NCBI GenBank assembly: GCA_027484725.1
Contig: JAIXSK010000017.1
Location: 248,001 to 312,000 of the forward strand
DNA from: Flavobacterium sp.
GTDB taxonomy: Bacteria > Bacteroidota > Bacteroidia > Flavobacteriales > Flavobacteriaceae
Direction of reading: 5' to 3'
DNA length: 64,000 bases
Position 1 is the first letter of the stretch, and every line of letters starts with the position of its first letter. Both the position numbers and the translations under genes were made by a program. The notes beneath the pieces were generated by a model. That model worked only from the letters and a program-made list of their open reading frames with translations. It did not search any database and had not been told where the DNA came from. Below, one piece after another: positions 35,837 through 46,021 of this stretch.

Positions 35837-35866
35837 AAAAAGCCTTTCTCGGTCAGAAAGGCTTTT
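35837..35866 (-). terminator. Terminator of the act-cox respiratory operon
   Basis: AAAAGCCTTTC (35838-35848) pairs with GAAAGGCTTTT (35856-35866); on the minus strand the stem is followed by TTTTTT, 18 bases after the coxA stop. Confidence 0.85.
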
Positions 35867-35883
35867 GATATGGTTTTAAAGGA

Positions 35884-37695
35884 TTAATGATGAAGTTGCT
35901 CTTCGCCCGGTTTCATCGGAACGTTTTGCGGAACGAAATCATCATCGTGTCCGGGTTTGCTGTAATCATAAGCCCATCTGTGTACGTGTGGAATTTCTCC
36001 GTACCAGTTACCGTGAATGTGCTCAATAGGCGCGGTCCACTCAAGGGTATTCGATTTCCAAGGGTTTTGAACTGTTTTCTTACCATAGAAAATACTGTAA
36101 AAGAAATTGAACAAGAATACCAATTGGAAGACACCGCCCACCAAAGCAAAAGTGGTAATCAATACGTTTACATTTTGCAAATCATCAAACATTGGGAAGT
36201 TGGTGTTGGTGTAATAACGTCTTGGAAGACCCGCCAAACCAATGAAGTGCATTGGGAAGAAAACTCCGTAAGCACATACAGCCGTTACCCAAAAATGAAC
36301 GTAGCCTAAGTTTTTGTTGAGCATGCGCCCAAACATTTTAGGATACCAGTGATAGATACCGGCAAACATTCCGTACAAGGCCGAGATACCCATTACCAAG
36401 TGGAAGTGTGCTACGACGAAATAGGTATCGTGCACATTGATATCCAAAGTACTGTCACCTAAAATCAAACCGGTCAAACCACCTGTGATGAAGGTTGAAA
36501 CCAATCCGATTGAGAACAACATGGCCGGGTTCATTTGCAAATTACCTTTCCATAATGTGGTGATGTAGTTAAATGCTTTTACAGCGGATGGAATCGCAAT
36601 CAAAAGTGTGGTAAAAGTAAACACAGAGCCTAAGAATGGATTCATACCTGATAAGAACATATGGTGGCCCCAAACAATCGTTGACAAGAATGCGATGGCA
36701 ATCATTGACATAATCATGGCTCGGTATCCGAAGATAGGTTTACGAGCGTTGGTAGCAATTACTTCAGAAGTAATACCCAAAGCCGGTAACAATACAATAT
36801 ATACCTCAGGGTGACCTAAGAACCAGAACAAGTGCTCAAACAATACAGGTGAACCACCTTGGTAATGCAAAACTTCACCGGCAATGTATATATCAGATAA
36901 GAAGAATGAGGTACCGAAGCTTCGGTCCATGATGAGCATCAAAGCAGCTGACAGCAATACTGGGAATGAAATTACACCAATCACTGCTGTAATAAAGAAT
37001 GCCCAAACGGTCAACGGAAGACGCGTCATACTCATCCCTTTGGTTCTAAGATTCAAAACTGTTACAATGTAATTCAATGAACCCAACAAGGATGAAGCAA
37101 TGAAAATGGCCATAGAAACCAACCAAAGTGTCATACCGGTTCCTGAACCACCAATAGCTTGTGGCAAGGCGCTGAGCGGAGGATAAATCGTCCAACCTGC
37201 TGAAGCCGGTCCTGATTCAACAAATAGGGAACAAACCATTATTACACTTGAAGTGAAGAACAACCAATAAGAAACCATATTCAAGAAACCTGATGCCATA
37301 TCACGAGCACCGATTTGCAATGGAATCAAAAGGTTACTGAAGGTTCCACTCAAAGCCGCGGTCAATACAAAGAATACCATGATGGTTCCGTGTATGGTAA
37401 CCAAAGCCAAGTATATATCATTGGTCATGACTCCGTTAGGTGCAAATTTTTCACCTAAGAAAAAACTGAATACTTTGAAAGATTCTTCAGGCCAGGCCAA
37501 TTGCATTCTGAAAAGCATGGACATTCCAACACCAATAATTCCCATCACAATACCGGTCAACAAATATTGACGGGCAATCATCTTGTGATCTATAGAAAAG
37601 ATATATTTGGTGATGAAGGTCTCTTTATGGTGGTGATCATGTTCATCGTGTGCATGTGCATGGTCGTGTGCGTGATCTAAAGCTTCTGCTGACAT
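35884..37695 (-). CDS. coxA: Cytochrome c oxidase subunit I (aa3 type)
   Basis: 603 residues with about twelve membrane helices. Cofactor ligands are seen as TIHGTIMVFFV (haem a), WFLGHPEVYIVLLP (CuB histidine and the Tyr), WGHHMFLSGMNP (two CuB histidines) and DTYFVVAHFHLVMG (haem a3 and a). The EVY glutamate-free and His-Tyr features fit a standard haem-copper oxidase reducing oxygen and pumping protons. The N-terminal 25 residues are very rich in His and Asp (HDHAHAHDEHDHHH). It is the last gene of the operon. No subunit III gene is adjacent. Confidence 0.95.
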   Translation of the reverse strand: MSAEALDHAHDHAHAHDEHDHHHKETFITKYIFSIDHKMIARQYLLTGIVMGIIGVGMSMLFRMQLAWPEESFKVFSFFLGEKFAPNGVMTNDIYLALVTIHGTIMVFFVLTAALSGTFSNLLIPLQIGARDMASGFLNMVSYWLFFTSSVIMVCSLFVESGPASAGWTIYPPLSALPQAIGGSGTGMTLWLVSMAIFIASSLLGSLNYIVTVLNLRTKGMSMTRLPLTVWAFFITAVIGVISFPVLLSAALMLIMDRSFGTSFFLSDIYIAGEVLHYQGGSPVLFEHLFWFLGHPEVYIVLLPALGITSEVIATNARKPIFGYRAMIMSMIAIAFLSTIVWGHHMFLSGMNPFLGSVFTFTTLLIAIPSAVKAFNYITTLWKGNLQMNPAMLFSIGLVSTFITGGLTGLILGDSTLDINVHDTYFVVAHFHLVMGISALYGMFAGIYHWYPKMFGRMLNKNLGYVHFWVTAVCAYGVFFPMHFIGLAGLPRRYYTNTNFPMFDDLQNVNVLITTFALVGGVFQLVFLFNFFYSIFYGKKTVQNPWKSNTLEWTAPIEHIHGNWYGEIPHVHRWAYDYSKPGHDDDFVPQNVPMKPGEEQLHH

Positions 37696-37721
37696 AATAT
37701 ATGCTTTATTTAAATTTTAAA

Positions 37722-38882
37722 TTATTTTTTTACAACTGCTGCCATCATTTTGGTATCGGCTACTTGTGCAGTATCTGCTCCGGGCGTAACTCCGTCTTTG
37801 GCCTCGGGCTTGGCGTTGGCAGCTTTAACTTCTTCAGCAATGGTTGCTTTTTCTTTCAACCATTTTTGATACTCTTCAGGTGTATCAACTACAATCTTCA
37901 TTTGCATGTTGTAGTGTGATGCTCCACAAATTTTATTACACAACAAAACATAATCAAAAGTATACGGGTCTAAAGCAGTCTGCCCTTTGGCCACCAACTC
38001 TTCGCTCTTTTTGTTGCGAATAGTATTAATTTTAGCCACTTTTTCTTGCATGAACGTCATGTTGCGCATTTCATCCGTAGTATAAATCGGAGTAAAAGAA
38101 AACTCAGTAACCATACCCGGAACACAGTTCATCTGAGCTCTAAAATGAGGCATGTAAGCAGAGTGCAATACATCTTGTGAGCGCATTTTGAAATGAATTT
38201 TTTTGCCTTTCGGAATATGCAATTCCGTAACTACTTTATCATCTTGCGCATTTGGATCAGACATATCAACACCCAAAGCGTTTACCCCTTCTATATAACG
38301 AACATTTGCTTTACCCAATACGTTATCGGTTCCGGCATAACGAGCTGTCCATTTAAATTGCTGAGCATAAAGCTCTATTTCAATGGTGTTTTCATCCTTG
38401 TCAATAAACATAATATTGGACCAGGCATATAATCCGTATAAAATTAGACCGGCAAGTGTAATGGCTGGGATAATACTCCAAATAGCCTCTAATCTGTTGT
38501 TATCAGAAAAATAGAGTGCTTTCTGCTCTTTTTTACCTCTGTACTTGTATGCAAAATAATGAAGCAATGCTTGTGTAATGGTTTGAACAGTAAAAATCAA
38601 AACCCAAGTAATGTTCATCAAGTTGTCAACCATGCCTCCGTGTGCTGAAGCCGGTGTATGCAAAACCAAGCCACCCCAACGAATCAAACCGTATATAGTA
38701 AAAATGTAGATGAAAGCCAAAAAGCCAAACATCAAATACCCTTGAACATTATTATCATTATCGTCTGCAACGCCAGTATCATTTGACTTTGCTCCCACTT
38801 GGGTCAAGTCAAAAATCTTGGTTAATTGCCACAAAGCAATTGACAATAAGGCTAAAATTATAATTACCAACAAACTTGTCAT
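37722..38882 (-). CDS. coxB: Cytochrome c oxidase subunit II, without a fused cytochrome c
   Basis: 386 residues. After an N-terminal segment and two further membrane helices (about 45-70 and 90-112, and 130-150), the cupredoxin domain carries the CuA site C315-N-K-I-C319 with H323 and M326 in CNKICGASHYNM. There is no CxxCH, so it is not a caa3-type subunit; electrons must come from a separate haem domain, such as those of ActA or ActE. A low-complexity Ala/Lys/Asp tail of about 35 residues ends the protein. It follows actF by 18 bases. Confidence 0.94.
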   Translation of the reverse strand: MTSLLVIIILALLSIALWQLTKIFDLTQVGAKSNDTGVADDNDNNVQGYLMFGFLAFIYIFTIYGLIRWGGLVLHTPASAHGGMVDNLMNITWVLIFTVQTITQALLHYFAYKYRGKKEQKALYFSDNNRLEAIWSIIPAITLAGLILYGLYAWSNIMFIDKDENTIEIELYAQQFKWTARYAGTDNVLGKANVRYIEGVNALGVDMSDPNAQDDKVVTELHIPKGKKIHFKMRSQDVLHSAYMPHFRAQMNCVPGMVTEFSFTPIYTTDEMRNMTFMQEKVAKINTIRNKKSEELVAKGQTALDPYTFDYVLLCNKICGASHYNMQMKIVVDTPEEYQKWLKEKATIAEEVKAANAKPEAKDGVTPGADTAQVADTKMMAAVVKK

Positions 38883-38900
38883 CTGTCTTTACTTTAAATA

Positions 38901-40388
38901 TTAATAATGAAAATGTTTACTTTCTTCGATGTATGGATTGCGTTTTGGCAACAATGGAGCCTTGGTAAGTGTGGTAAACACTACAAAAATAAATAATCCA
39001 AGGAAGAACAACAAAGCGCCAATTTCAGCAGCTCCGATAAACCACTGATCGCCTACGGTAGCCGGCATGATCATATTGAAGAAATCAACATAATGACCCA
39101 ACAAAATAACGGTTCCTGCCATCACCAATACCCAAGTGATTCTTTTGAAATCAGTATTGATCAAAATCAATATAGGGAAAACAAAGTTCATGACTACTGC
39201 ACCAAAAAATGGCAAGTTGTAGTGCTCAATCCGCGTTACAAAATAAGTAACCTCTTCTGGAATATTGGCGTACCAAATCAACAAGAATTGTGAAAACCAT
39301 AAGTAAGTCCAGAATACGCTGATTCCAAACATGAATTTTGCTAAGTCGTGGATGTGGCTTGTGTTTACGTGCTCAAGATACCCTTGTCCTTTGAGATATA
39401 AAGTAATCATACAAATGGTGGTAATACCGCTCACAAAGAAACTGGCAAACACATACCAACCAAACAAAGTACTGAACCAGTGTGGGTCAAGTGACATAAT
39501 CCAGTCCCAAGACATGATTGATTCTGAAACAATAAAGAAAACCAAAAACATGGCTGAAATGTTGAAGTTCTTTTTGTAGAAAGCATTGTCATTTGCCTCG
39601 TCTTGAGCCAAGCAATTTTTTCTAGAAAAATGACGATATAAGTTCCATCCAAGTAAGAAAACAAGAGCTCTGATGATCCAAAACGGGAAGTTTAAATATC
39701 CAGATTTCCCGGCGATAATTTCATCATAGTTAGGACTTTTTGGGTCAGTTACTCCTTCAGCCAACCAAGGAAACAAATGATGGATGTGCAATCCGCCGGC
39801 AATTAAGAAAACCAATAAAATGACCGAACCAACAGGTAAATAAGATGTAATACCTTGCATCACGCGAAACAGTACCGGAGACCATCCTGCTTGCGCCACT
39901 TGTTGAATGGCATAAAAGGCAAGTGTTCCCATTGTCAACAACAAAAAGAAGATACAAGCTACATATACAGCTGACCAAGGTTTGTTTTTCAACTGATGTA
40001 GAACATGCTCTAAGTGAGCTTGATGAGCAGCGTGCTCCTCAACTTCAGAAACCACTTTTTCTTTTTTAGGAGTCACCTGCGCTACAACTTCTGAAACTTT
40101 AGTAGTATCAGCAGAAGCAACTGTATCGTGAACTGACTCTGCAACAGCACTTGTATCATGAGCTACTGCTGGAGCCTCAACCACTGCTTTAGCTTCTTGA
40201 GCTGGAACTGCATGATCAGCCTCAGCTTTTGTGTGATGTCCTCCGCCGTGGTGTTCTTCAGCAGCAAGGATTTTTTCAACATCCTCAGTAGTTTTAGGCG
40301 CATTTAAAAAACCATATCCAATCCCAAGGATACCAACGACCATCAGGATGAAGGAGAATGTTTTTAATTTACTTGAAAAGGTATACAT
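38901..40388 (-). CDS. actF: Alternative complex III subunit ActF
   Basis: 495 residues, around ten membrane helices, matching the NrfD-related quinol-oxidoreductase family subunit ActF. One N-terminal helix (about 8-27) is followed by a low-complexity region (about 38-135) rich in Ala, Val, His and Glu, not present in most ActF proteins I recall. Downstream it has WFSTLFGWYVFASFFVSG and MNFVFPILILINTDFK, typical of the core. In the F. johnsoniae structure the subunit lies in the membrane next to ActC. The gene lies between actE and coxB. Confidence 0.9.
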   Translation of the reverse strand: MYTFSSKLKTFSFILMVVGILGIGYGFLNAPKTTEDVEKILAAEEHHGGGHHTKAEADHAVPAQEAKAVVEAPAVAHDTSAVAESVHDTVASADTTKVSEVVAQVTPKKEKVVSEVEEHAAHQAHLEHVLHQLKNKPWSAVYVACIFFLLLTMGTLAFYAIQQVAQAGWSPVLFRVMQGITSYLPVGSVILLVFLIAGGLHIHHLFPWLAEGVTDPKSPNYDEIIAGKSGYLNFPFWIIRALVFLLGWNLYRHFSRKNCLAQDEANDNAFYKKNFNISAMFLVFFIVSESIMSWDWIMSLDPHWFSTLFGWYVFASFFVSGITTICMITLYLKGQGYLEHVNTSHIHDLAKFMFGISVFWTYLWFSQFLLIWYANIPEEVTYFVTRIEHYNLPFFGAVVMNFVFPILILINTDFKRITWVLVMAGTVILLGHYVDFFNMIMPATVGDQWFIGAAEIGALLFFLGLFIFVVFTTLTKAPLLPKRNPYIEESKHFHY

Positions 40389-40415
40389 ATCTATTAAGAT
40401 CAGTTTGTTCTACAA

Positions 40416-40973
40416 TTATAATTTGCTTTTGAGTTGTAACACATAAGCGGTTACCATCCAACGCTCTTTAGCGCTCAATTGGTTGGCATAAGAACCCATT
40501 GAATTCAAACCATAAGTCTGAACATGGAATACGCTTCCTTCTGTAATCGGGCGATCTTTGTAGCTCGGAACGCCAAGGAATTTACCTTGAGTAACCAATT
40601 TCCCTTTACCATCACCTGCATTTCCATGACAAATTCCGCAATAAATTTCAAAAAGCTCTTTGGCTTTGTCCATGTCAACACTGGCAAGATCAATAGGTGA
40701 TTTTAAATTAGCACGAGCAGCCTCTAAACCTTCAGTGGTATTTGGGTATTCATATACTTCGAACCCTCTGTTGATGGTACCTTCAACCGGCAATTGACCT
40801 TCTTTACCATTTTTGAAAGCATGAGATTCTGCATAAGTTTCATAGCCCACTGATTCATACATGTTAGGCATATATTGGTAGTTAGGCTGTGACTTGTCAC
40901 GACATGACCATGCGAACGCCGCAAAACCAACTACAAGTGATATTCTAAAAACGCTTTTCATAAGATTAATCAT
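40416..40973 (-). CDS. actE: Alternative complex III subunit ActE, mono-haem cytochrome c lipoprotein
   Basis: 185 residues from 40973, or 181 from the ATG at 40961, which gives the signal MKSVFRISLVVGFAAFAWSC ending in a lipidation cysteine. The single haem motif CGICHGNAGDGKG is class I, with axial Met probably in the later GLNSMGSYANQL segment. ActE passes electrons from the complex to an acceptor. It overlaps the actD stop by eight bases. Confidence 0.92.
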   Translation of the reverse strand: MINLMKSVFRISLVVGFAAFAWSCRDKSQPNYQYMPNMYESVGYETYAESHAFKNGKEGQLPVEGTINRGFEVYEYPNTTEGLEAARANLKSPIDLASVDMDKAKELFEIYCGICHGNAGDGKGKLVTQGKFLGVPSYKDRPITEGSVFHVQTYGLNSMGSYANQLSAKERWMVTAYVLQLKSKL

Positions 40974-41493
40974 GCTTTTCGATTACTTTAACTTCAACGG
41001 CGCCGGTACTTTCAAAGAAAGAAACCAATTCTTTTTCGTTGTCATGAATGGCAACTTCCATTAAGAAATGGTCATCCGTTGTACGAACATCTGGATTTTC
41101 AGCTTTTTTAAATGGCCATAATTTACTTCTCAAGTAAAAGGTAATGACCATTAAGTGCGCGGCAAAGAATACCGTTTCTTCAAACATAACCGGCACAAAG
41201 GCAGGCATGTTTTGTATATAACTAAAACTTGGTTTACCACCAATGTCTTGTGGCCAATCCAAAATCATGACATAATTCATCAAAAAAGTTCCGAAAGACA
41301 AACCGACCAAACCATAAATGAATGCACAAATTGCAATTCTGGTTGGGGCTAATCCCATCGCCTTATCTAATCCGTGCACCGGGAAAGGCGTATAAACTTC
41401 TTCAATATGGTGGTGTGCTGCGCGTGTTTTTTTGACAGCATCCATCAAAGTGTCATCGTCATTATAAATGGCGTAAATAACTTTATTACTCAT
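40966..41493 (-). CDS. actD: Alternative complex III subunit ActD (DUF3341)
   Basis: 175 residues with two membrane segments (about 55-80 and 102-124) between an N-terminal cytoplasmic part (VIYAIYNDDDTLMDAVK, PFPVHGLDKAMGL) and a charged C-terminal part. The PFPVHG and AIPIHDNEKEL-like features identify DUF3341. In the F. johnsoniae complex ActD is a structural membrane subunit. Its start overlaps the stop of actC by eight bases. Confidence 0.92.
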   Translation of the reverse strand: MSNKVIYAIYNDDDTLMDAVKKTRAAHHHIEEVYTPFPVHGLDKAMGLAPTRIAICAFIYGLVGLSFGTFLMNYVMILDWPQDIGGKPSFSYIQNMPAFVPVMFEETVFFAAHLMVITFYLRSKLWPFKKAENPDVRTTDDHFLMEVAIHDNEKELVSFFESTGAVEVKVIEKHD

Positions 41494-42892
41494 GATGTGA
41501 ATGTTTATGTGCTTCTCTTTCTTTGATATAACTTTCTCCTGTAGATTTTAAAATGGTTTTAACCTCGGCTTGTGCAATTACAGGAAAACTACGTGAATAC
41601 AACAAGAATAATACGAAGAAGAAACCAATTGTTCCGATGAAGATTCCGATATCGACAAATGTTGGTGAAAACATCGTCCATGATGACGGAAGATAATCGC
41701 GGTGTAATGAGGTAACGATAATTACAAAACGCTCAAACCACATTCCGATGTTTACTACAATAGAGATGATGAACGAAAACATGATACTGGTTCTCAATTT
41801 TTTGAACCACATGAACTGTGGCGAGAACACGTTACAAGTCATCATAGACCAATATGCCCAAGCATAAGGACCGGTTGCTCTGTTGAGGAAAGCGTATTGT
41901 TCATACTCAACTCCTGAATACCAAGCAATGAATAACTCTGTGATGTAGGCAACCCCAACAATTGAACCTGTAATCATGATGATGATGTTCATGAGCTCAA
42001 TATGTTGTATGGTAATATATGCCTCTAATTGGCAAACTTTACGCATAACAATCAATAGGGTGTTTACCATGGCGAATCCTGAGAATACAGCACCGGCAAC
42101 AAAGTATGGCGGAAAGATGGTGGTATGCCAACCCGGAATCACCGAGGTAGCAAAGTCCATAGATACAATGGTGTGTACAGAAAGTACAAGTGGTGTAGCC
42201 AAACCGGCCAAAACCAAAGATACTTCTTCAAAACGTTGCCAATCTTTGGCGCGTCCGCTCCATCCGAAGCTAAGAATTGAATAAATTCTTTTGTTGAAAG
42301 GTGTCACTGCTCGGTCGCGAATCATTGCAAAGTCAGGCAAAAGTCCTGTCCACCAGAAAACGAGTGAAACCGAAAGATAAGTCGAAATCGCAAATACGTC
42401 CCAAAGAAGTGGTGAGTTGAAGTTGACCCACAAAGAACCGAATTGATTCGGAATAGGAACCACCCAATAAGCCAACCAAGGACGACCCATGTGGATGATT
42501 GGAAACAAACCTGCTTGAATTACCGAGAAAATGGTCATGGCCTCAGCAGATCGGTTGATGGCCATTCTCCAACGCTGACGGAACAACAACAATACTGCTG
42601 AAATAAGGGTTCCGGCGTGACCAATACCTACCCACCAAACGAAGTTGGTAATATCCCAAGCCCAACCCACGGTTTTATTCAAACCCCAAGTTCCGATACC
42701 GGTAGAAATGGTATAAATAATACAGCCCAATCCCCAAAGGAAAGCGGCTAATGCAATTGAAAATACGGTCCACCATTGCTTGTTGGCAGGTCCTTCAACA
42801 GGAGCAGCCACATCTACGGTTACATCGTGATAAGTTTTATCACCCATAACCAATGGTTTTCTAATACTTGCTTCGTAGTGATGAGACGACAT
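41486..42892 (-). CDS. actC: Alternative complex III subunit ActC (NrfD-like)
   Basis: 468 residues, about ten membrane helices; NrfD/PsrC family. It begins in SSHHYEASIRKPLVMGDKTYHDVTVDV, with WWVGIGHAGTLISAVLLLFRQ and HTIVSMDFATSVIPGWHTTIFPPYFVAGA as typical core motifs. ActC holds the quinol site and is thought to carry a proton path. It follows actB by 35 bases and overlaps actD. Confidence 0.94.
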   Translation of the reverse strand: MSSHHYEASIRKPLVMGDKTYHDVTVDVAAPVEGPANKQWWTVFSIALAAFLWGLGCIIYTISTGIGTWGLNKTVGWAWDITNFVWWVGIGHAGTLISAVLLLFRQRWRMAINRSAEAMTIFSVIQAGLFPIIHMGRPWLAYWVVPIPNQFGSLWVNFNSPLLWDVFAISTYLSVSLVFWWTGLLPDFAMIRDRAVTPFNKRIYSILSFGWSGRAKDWQRFEEVSLVLAGLATPLVLSVHTIVSMDFATSVIPGWHTTIFPPYFVAGAVFSGFAMVNTLLIVMRKVCQLEAYITIQHIELMNIIIMITGSIVGVAYITELFIAWYSGVEYEQYAFLNRATGPYAWAYWSMMTCNVFSPQFMWFKKLRTSIMFSFIISIVVNIGMWFERFVIIVTSLHRDYLPSSWTMFSPTFVDIGIFIGTIGFFFVLFLLYSRSFPVIAQAEVKTILKSTGESYIKEREAHKHSHHE

Positions 42893-42927
42893 ATCTTACT
42901 ATCTTATGTTTCTTGTTATTAATTGAA

Positions 42928-45900
42928 TTAGATATTTCTGACCTTAACCTGATAGAATACATTCGGTTTGGTTCCGACGTGCTCTAGCAAGTGATACATA
43001 CGCTCATCTTGGGCTAAAGCAGCTACTTCGCTGTCTTGGTTGTTGACATCCCCAAATTTCATGGCACCTGATGAACAAGCGGCAGAACAAGCGGTGTGGA
43101 ATTCATCGGCTCTAACTGGTCTTCCTTCGCGTTTAGCATTGAGAATGGTTGCTTGTGTCATTTGAATACACATTGAACATTTCTCCATAACTCCGCGTGA
43201 GCGAACATTTACATCTGGATTGAGTACCATTCTACCCATATCATCATTCATGTGGAAGTCAAACTCGCTGTTGTTGTTGTACAAGAACCAGTTAAAACGG
43301 CGGACTTTATATGGACAGTTGTTCGCGCAGTATCTGGTACCAACACATCGGTTATAAGCCATATGATTTTGACCTTGACGGCTGTGTGAAGTTGCTGCCA
43401 CAGGACATACTGTTTCACAAGGTGCGTGGTTACAGTGCTGACACATCACCGGTTGGAAAGCTACTTGTGGATTATCCGCAGCGTGTTCCATTTGGCCAAA
43501 TCCATCGAGTGAACCTTTATCTCCAAACAAACCTTTGAAGTTTTCTTTTTTCTCATTATCACCGGCAAATGTGGCCTCAGATGAGTAGTAGCGATCAATA
43601 CGCAACCAGTGCATATCACGACTTCTTCTAACTTCTGATTTTCCTACGACCGGTACATTGTTTTCAGCATGACAAGCAATTACACAAGCACCACATCCGG
43701 TACAAGCATTAAGATCAATAGCCAAGTTGAAATGATGACCTGTAGAACGATCAAAAGAAGCCCAGAGGTCAACTGTTGTGGCTTCTACTTCTTGGTGATC
43801 AAGAGATACCTTAGGCGTTGGGTTCCATACTTCAGCTTCTTCTTTGTTGAAGATGTCCAAAGTGGTTTCTTTCACGATATCACCTCGGCCCATCAAAGTC
43901 TTTTGTGACTGAACACAAGCAAACTCATGCTCACCACCTGCTTTTTCAATAGTAGCCGATTGAACGTTGTTGAAATTATTGTAAAGTGCATAGGCATTAA
44001 CACCTACTTGCATTTCTTCTTTTAACGAGGCAGTTTTACCATAGCCTACGGATAAAGACAAAGTACCTACTGCTTGACCTGGCTGAACAATTACAGGAAC
44101 GTGCTCAAGGGTTTTACCATTGACTTTCAGGGTAACATAACTTCCGTTCAAACCTCCGTTGGCCACGATTCTATTCTCTAAACCGAGTTTTTGTGCATCA
44201 GCCGGAGCCACTGTTAGATAATTGTCCCATGATACACGGGTAATTGGATCTGGAAACTCCTGCAACCAAGGGTTATTGGCTTGTTGCCCATCGCCCATAC
44301 CCGTTTTGGTATACAACAAGAGTTCAAAACCTGCTGCTTTTTTAGATTGAGCTAATGCATTAGCCGCACCGGCAAAATCAACGGCACCAACAGCAGCTGC
44401 AGCTGAGACACCGACGTAGATTCCATCGTGCAAAACTTTATTCCATGAAGCCCCTGCGATCATTCCAGATGCATTGGCTTTTAAATAGTCATAATAAGAA
44501 CCCGAAATTCCGTTGAGTGACATCAGCACTTCTTGGAATTGTTTGGTATCAAATAACGGACGAATCGTTGGTTGGGTCAACGCGTAAGAACCTCTTACAA
44601 TGGTTACATCATTCCAAGATTCAAGGAAATGCGGGGCGGCTGCAGCTATCGTAGCCACAGAAGCCGTCTCATCTTCTCTCAAAGAAAAAGCCACCGTCAT
44701 TTTTGCTTTTTTCATTGCAGAGGCAAAATCAACTGAAGCCGGCATCGAATAAACCGGGTTCACACCACTCATGATAAGTGTATGAACATTGCCTGCTTTT
44801 AAGTCAGAAATAAACTGGGTTACCTTAGCGTTTGAACCTTTTCTGATTTGACGCGTTCCCATGGTTGAGAATGCTTCACTCGCCAATGCACGGTTGATCG
44901 CCAAGACCAATAACTGAGCATTTTTGTCTTCGATTCCGCTCACCAAAACACCTTTAGAGCCAGCAGCTTTGAGCTGTTGTGCAGCTTTTACTACTTCAGC
45001 TTCGTTTTCAACTTTTCCGGTTGAAATAGACGAATTGGTAATGATGTTATAAATTTTAACCAAGGCTTGCTTTTGATCAGCCACCGACATGGGAAGGCGT
45101 TTATCTGCTGCTGCACCGGTTAAAGTCATGTTTGATTCCAATTGGTAATGACGAGACATTTTTCCGTTTTTAGGAATTCTGCCTTGTGCATATCCGGCAT
45201 CATATCCGCCACCTTGCCAATCTCCGAGGAAATCAGCTCCGACAGATACAATCAAAGAAGCTTTTGAAAAATCGTAGTCTACCAAAGCACGTTCTCCGTA
45301 TGCCATTTCAAAAGCATCCAAAGCTTCAGAGGATGAAACCGCATCATATACGACGTGTTTGGCTGTTGGATTTTTAGCCAAGAAATCAGCTACCAATTTT
45401 TCAGTAGTTGGACTGGCTAAGGTACCTGTCAACAAAACCACTTGTTTGCCTGAAGATTTAGCTTCAGCTAAAGAAGCTTTTATTTTGGCATCAACCTCAG
45501 ACCAATGGGCATTCTTACCGGCAATTTTAGGCTGCTTCAAACGCATGCTGTCATATAAAGACAAAATAGAGGCATGCACTCGGGCATTGGCGGCAAACTT
45601 AGCTTCAGGCAAAGTGTTGTTGTCAATCTTGATGGGACGACCTTCTCGTGTTTTTACCAATAAATGAGCAAAATCATATCCGTCAAACATTGAAGTTGCA
45701 TAATAGTCAGCAACTCCGGGTATGATTTGCTCTGGCTGAACTACGTAAGGAATCGATTTGTGTACCGGGCCTTCACAAGCAGCTAAAGTAGCAGCTGCAG
45801 TACTAAACCCGACATACTTTAAGAAATCACGACGCGTAGTTGATGAAGTCGATAAGGTTGCTTCATCGCTCAAAAATTCATTTGTTGGAATTTCTTCTAC

Positions 45901-45987
45901 AAACTCGTTATTTCTGAGTGTCTCAACAATTGAGCTGTTTTCGTTCAGCTCTTCAACACTTTTCCAGTATTTTTTGTTAGATGACAT
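42928..45987 (-). CDS. actB: Alternative complex III subunit ActB, molybdopterin-like plus iron-sulfur fusion
   Basis: 1019 residues. An N-terminal twin-arginine signal (TRRDFLKYVGFSTAAATLAAC, arginines at 52-53) ends in a lipidation cysteine at about C71. The first 700 residues resemble molybdopterin oxidoreductases but no cofactor is bound in this subunit. The C-terminal 270 residues carry ferredoxin motifs (CTGCGACVIACHAENNVP, CQHCNHAPCETVCPV, CVGTRYCANNCPYKVRR, CSMCIQMTQ), consistent with three [4Fe-4S] and one [3Fe-4S] clusters known for ActB. Confidence 0.95.
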   Translation of the reverse strand: MSSNKKYWKSVEELNENSSIVETLRNNEFVEEIPTNEFLSDEATLSTSSTTRRDFLKYVGFSTAAATLAACEGPVHKSIPYVVQPEQIIPGVADYYATSMFDGYDFAHLLVKTREGRPIKIDNNTLPEAKFAANARVHASILSLYDSMRLKQPKIAGKNAHWSEVDAKIKASLAEAKSSGKQVVLLTGTLASPTTEKLVADFLAKNPTAKHVVYDAVSSSEALDAFEMAYGERALVDYDFSKASLIVSVGADFLGDWQGGGYDAGYAQGRIPKNGKMSRHYQLESNMTLTGAAADKRLPMSVADQKQALVKIYNIITNSSISTGKVENEAEVVKAAQQLKAAGSKGVLVSGIEDKNAQLLVLAINRALASEAFSTMGTRQIRKGSNAKVTQFISDLKAGNVHTLIMSGVNPVYSMPASVDFASAMKKAKMTVAFSLREDETASVATIAAAAPHFLESWNDVTIVRGSYALTQPTIRPLFDTKQFQEVLMSLNGISGSYYDYLKANASGMIAGASWNKVLHDGIYVGVSAAAAVGAVDFAGAANALAQSKKAAGFELLLYTKTGMGDGQQANNPWLQEFPDPITRVSWDNYLTVAPADAQKLGLENRIVANGGLNGSYVTLKVNGKTLEHVPVIVQPGQAVGTLSLSVGYGKTASLKEEMQVGVNAYALYNNFNNVQSATIEKAGGEHEFACVQSQKTLMGRGDIVKETTLDIFNKEEAEVWNPTPKVSLDHQEVEATTVDLWASFDRSTGHHFNLAIDLNACTGCGACVIACHAENNVPVVGKSEVRRSRDMHWLRIDRYYSSEATFAGDNEKKENFKGLFGDKGSLDGFGQMEHAADNPQVAFQPVMCQHCNHAPCETVCPVAATSHSRQGQNHMAYNRCVGTRYCANNCPYKVRRFNWFLYNNNSEFDFHMNDDMGRMVLNPDVNVRSRGVMEKCSMCIQMTQATILNAKREGRPVRADEFHTACSAACSSGAMKFGDVNNQDSEVAALAQDERMYHLLEHVGTKPNVFYQVKVRNI

Positions 45988-46021
45988 ATATAAATATAGT
46001 TAGCTTCTTAATAAATTCTGA

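Noticed and set aside
35887..36309. Open frame of 140 codons on the plus strand
   Set aside because: Antisense to coxA; no family resemblance.
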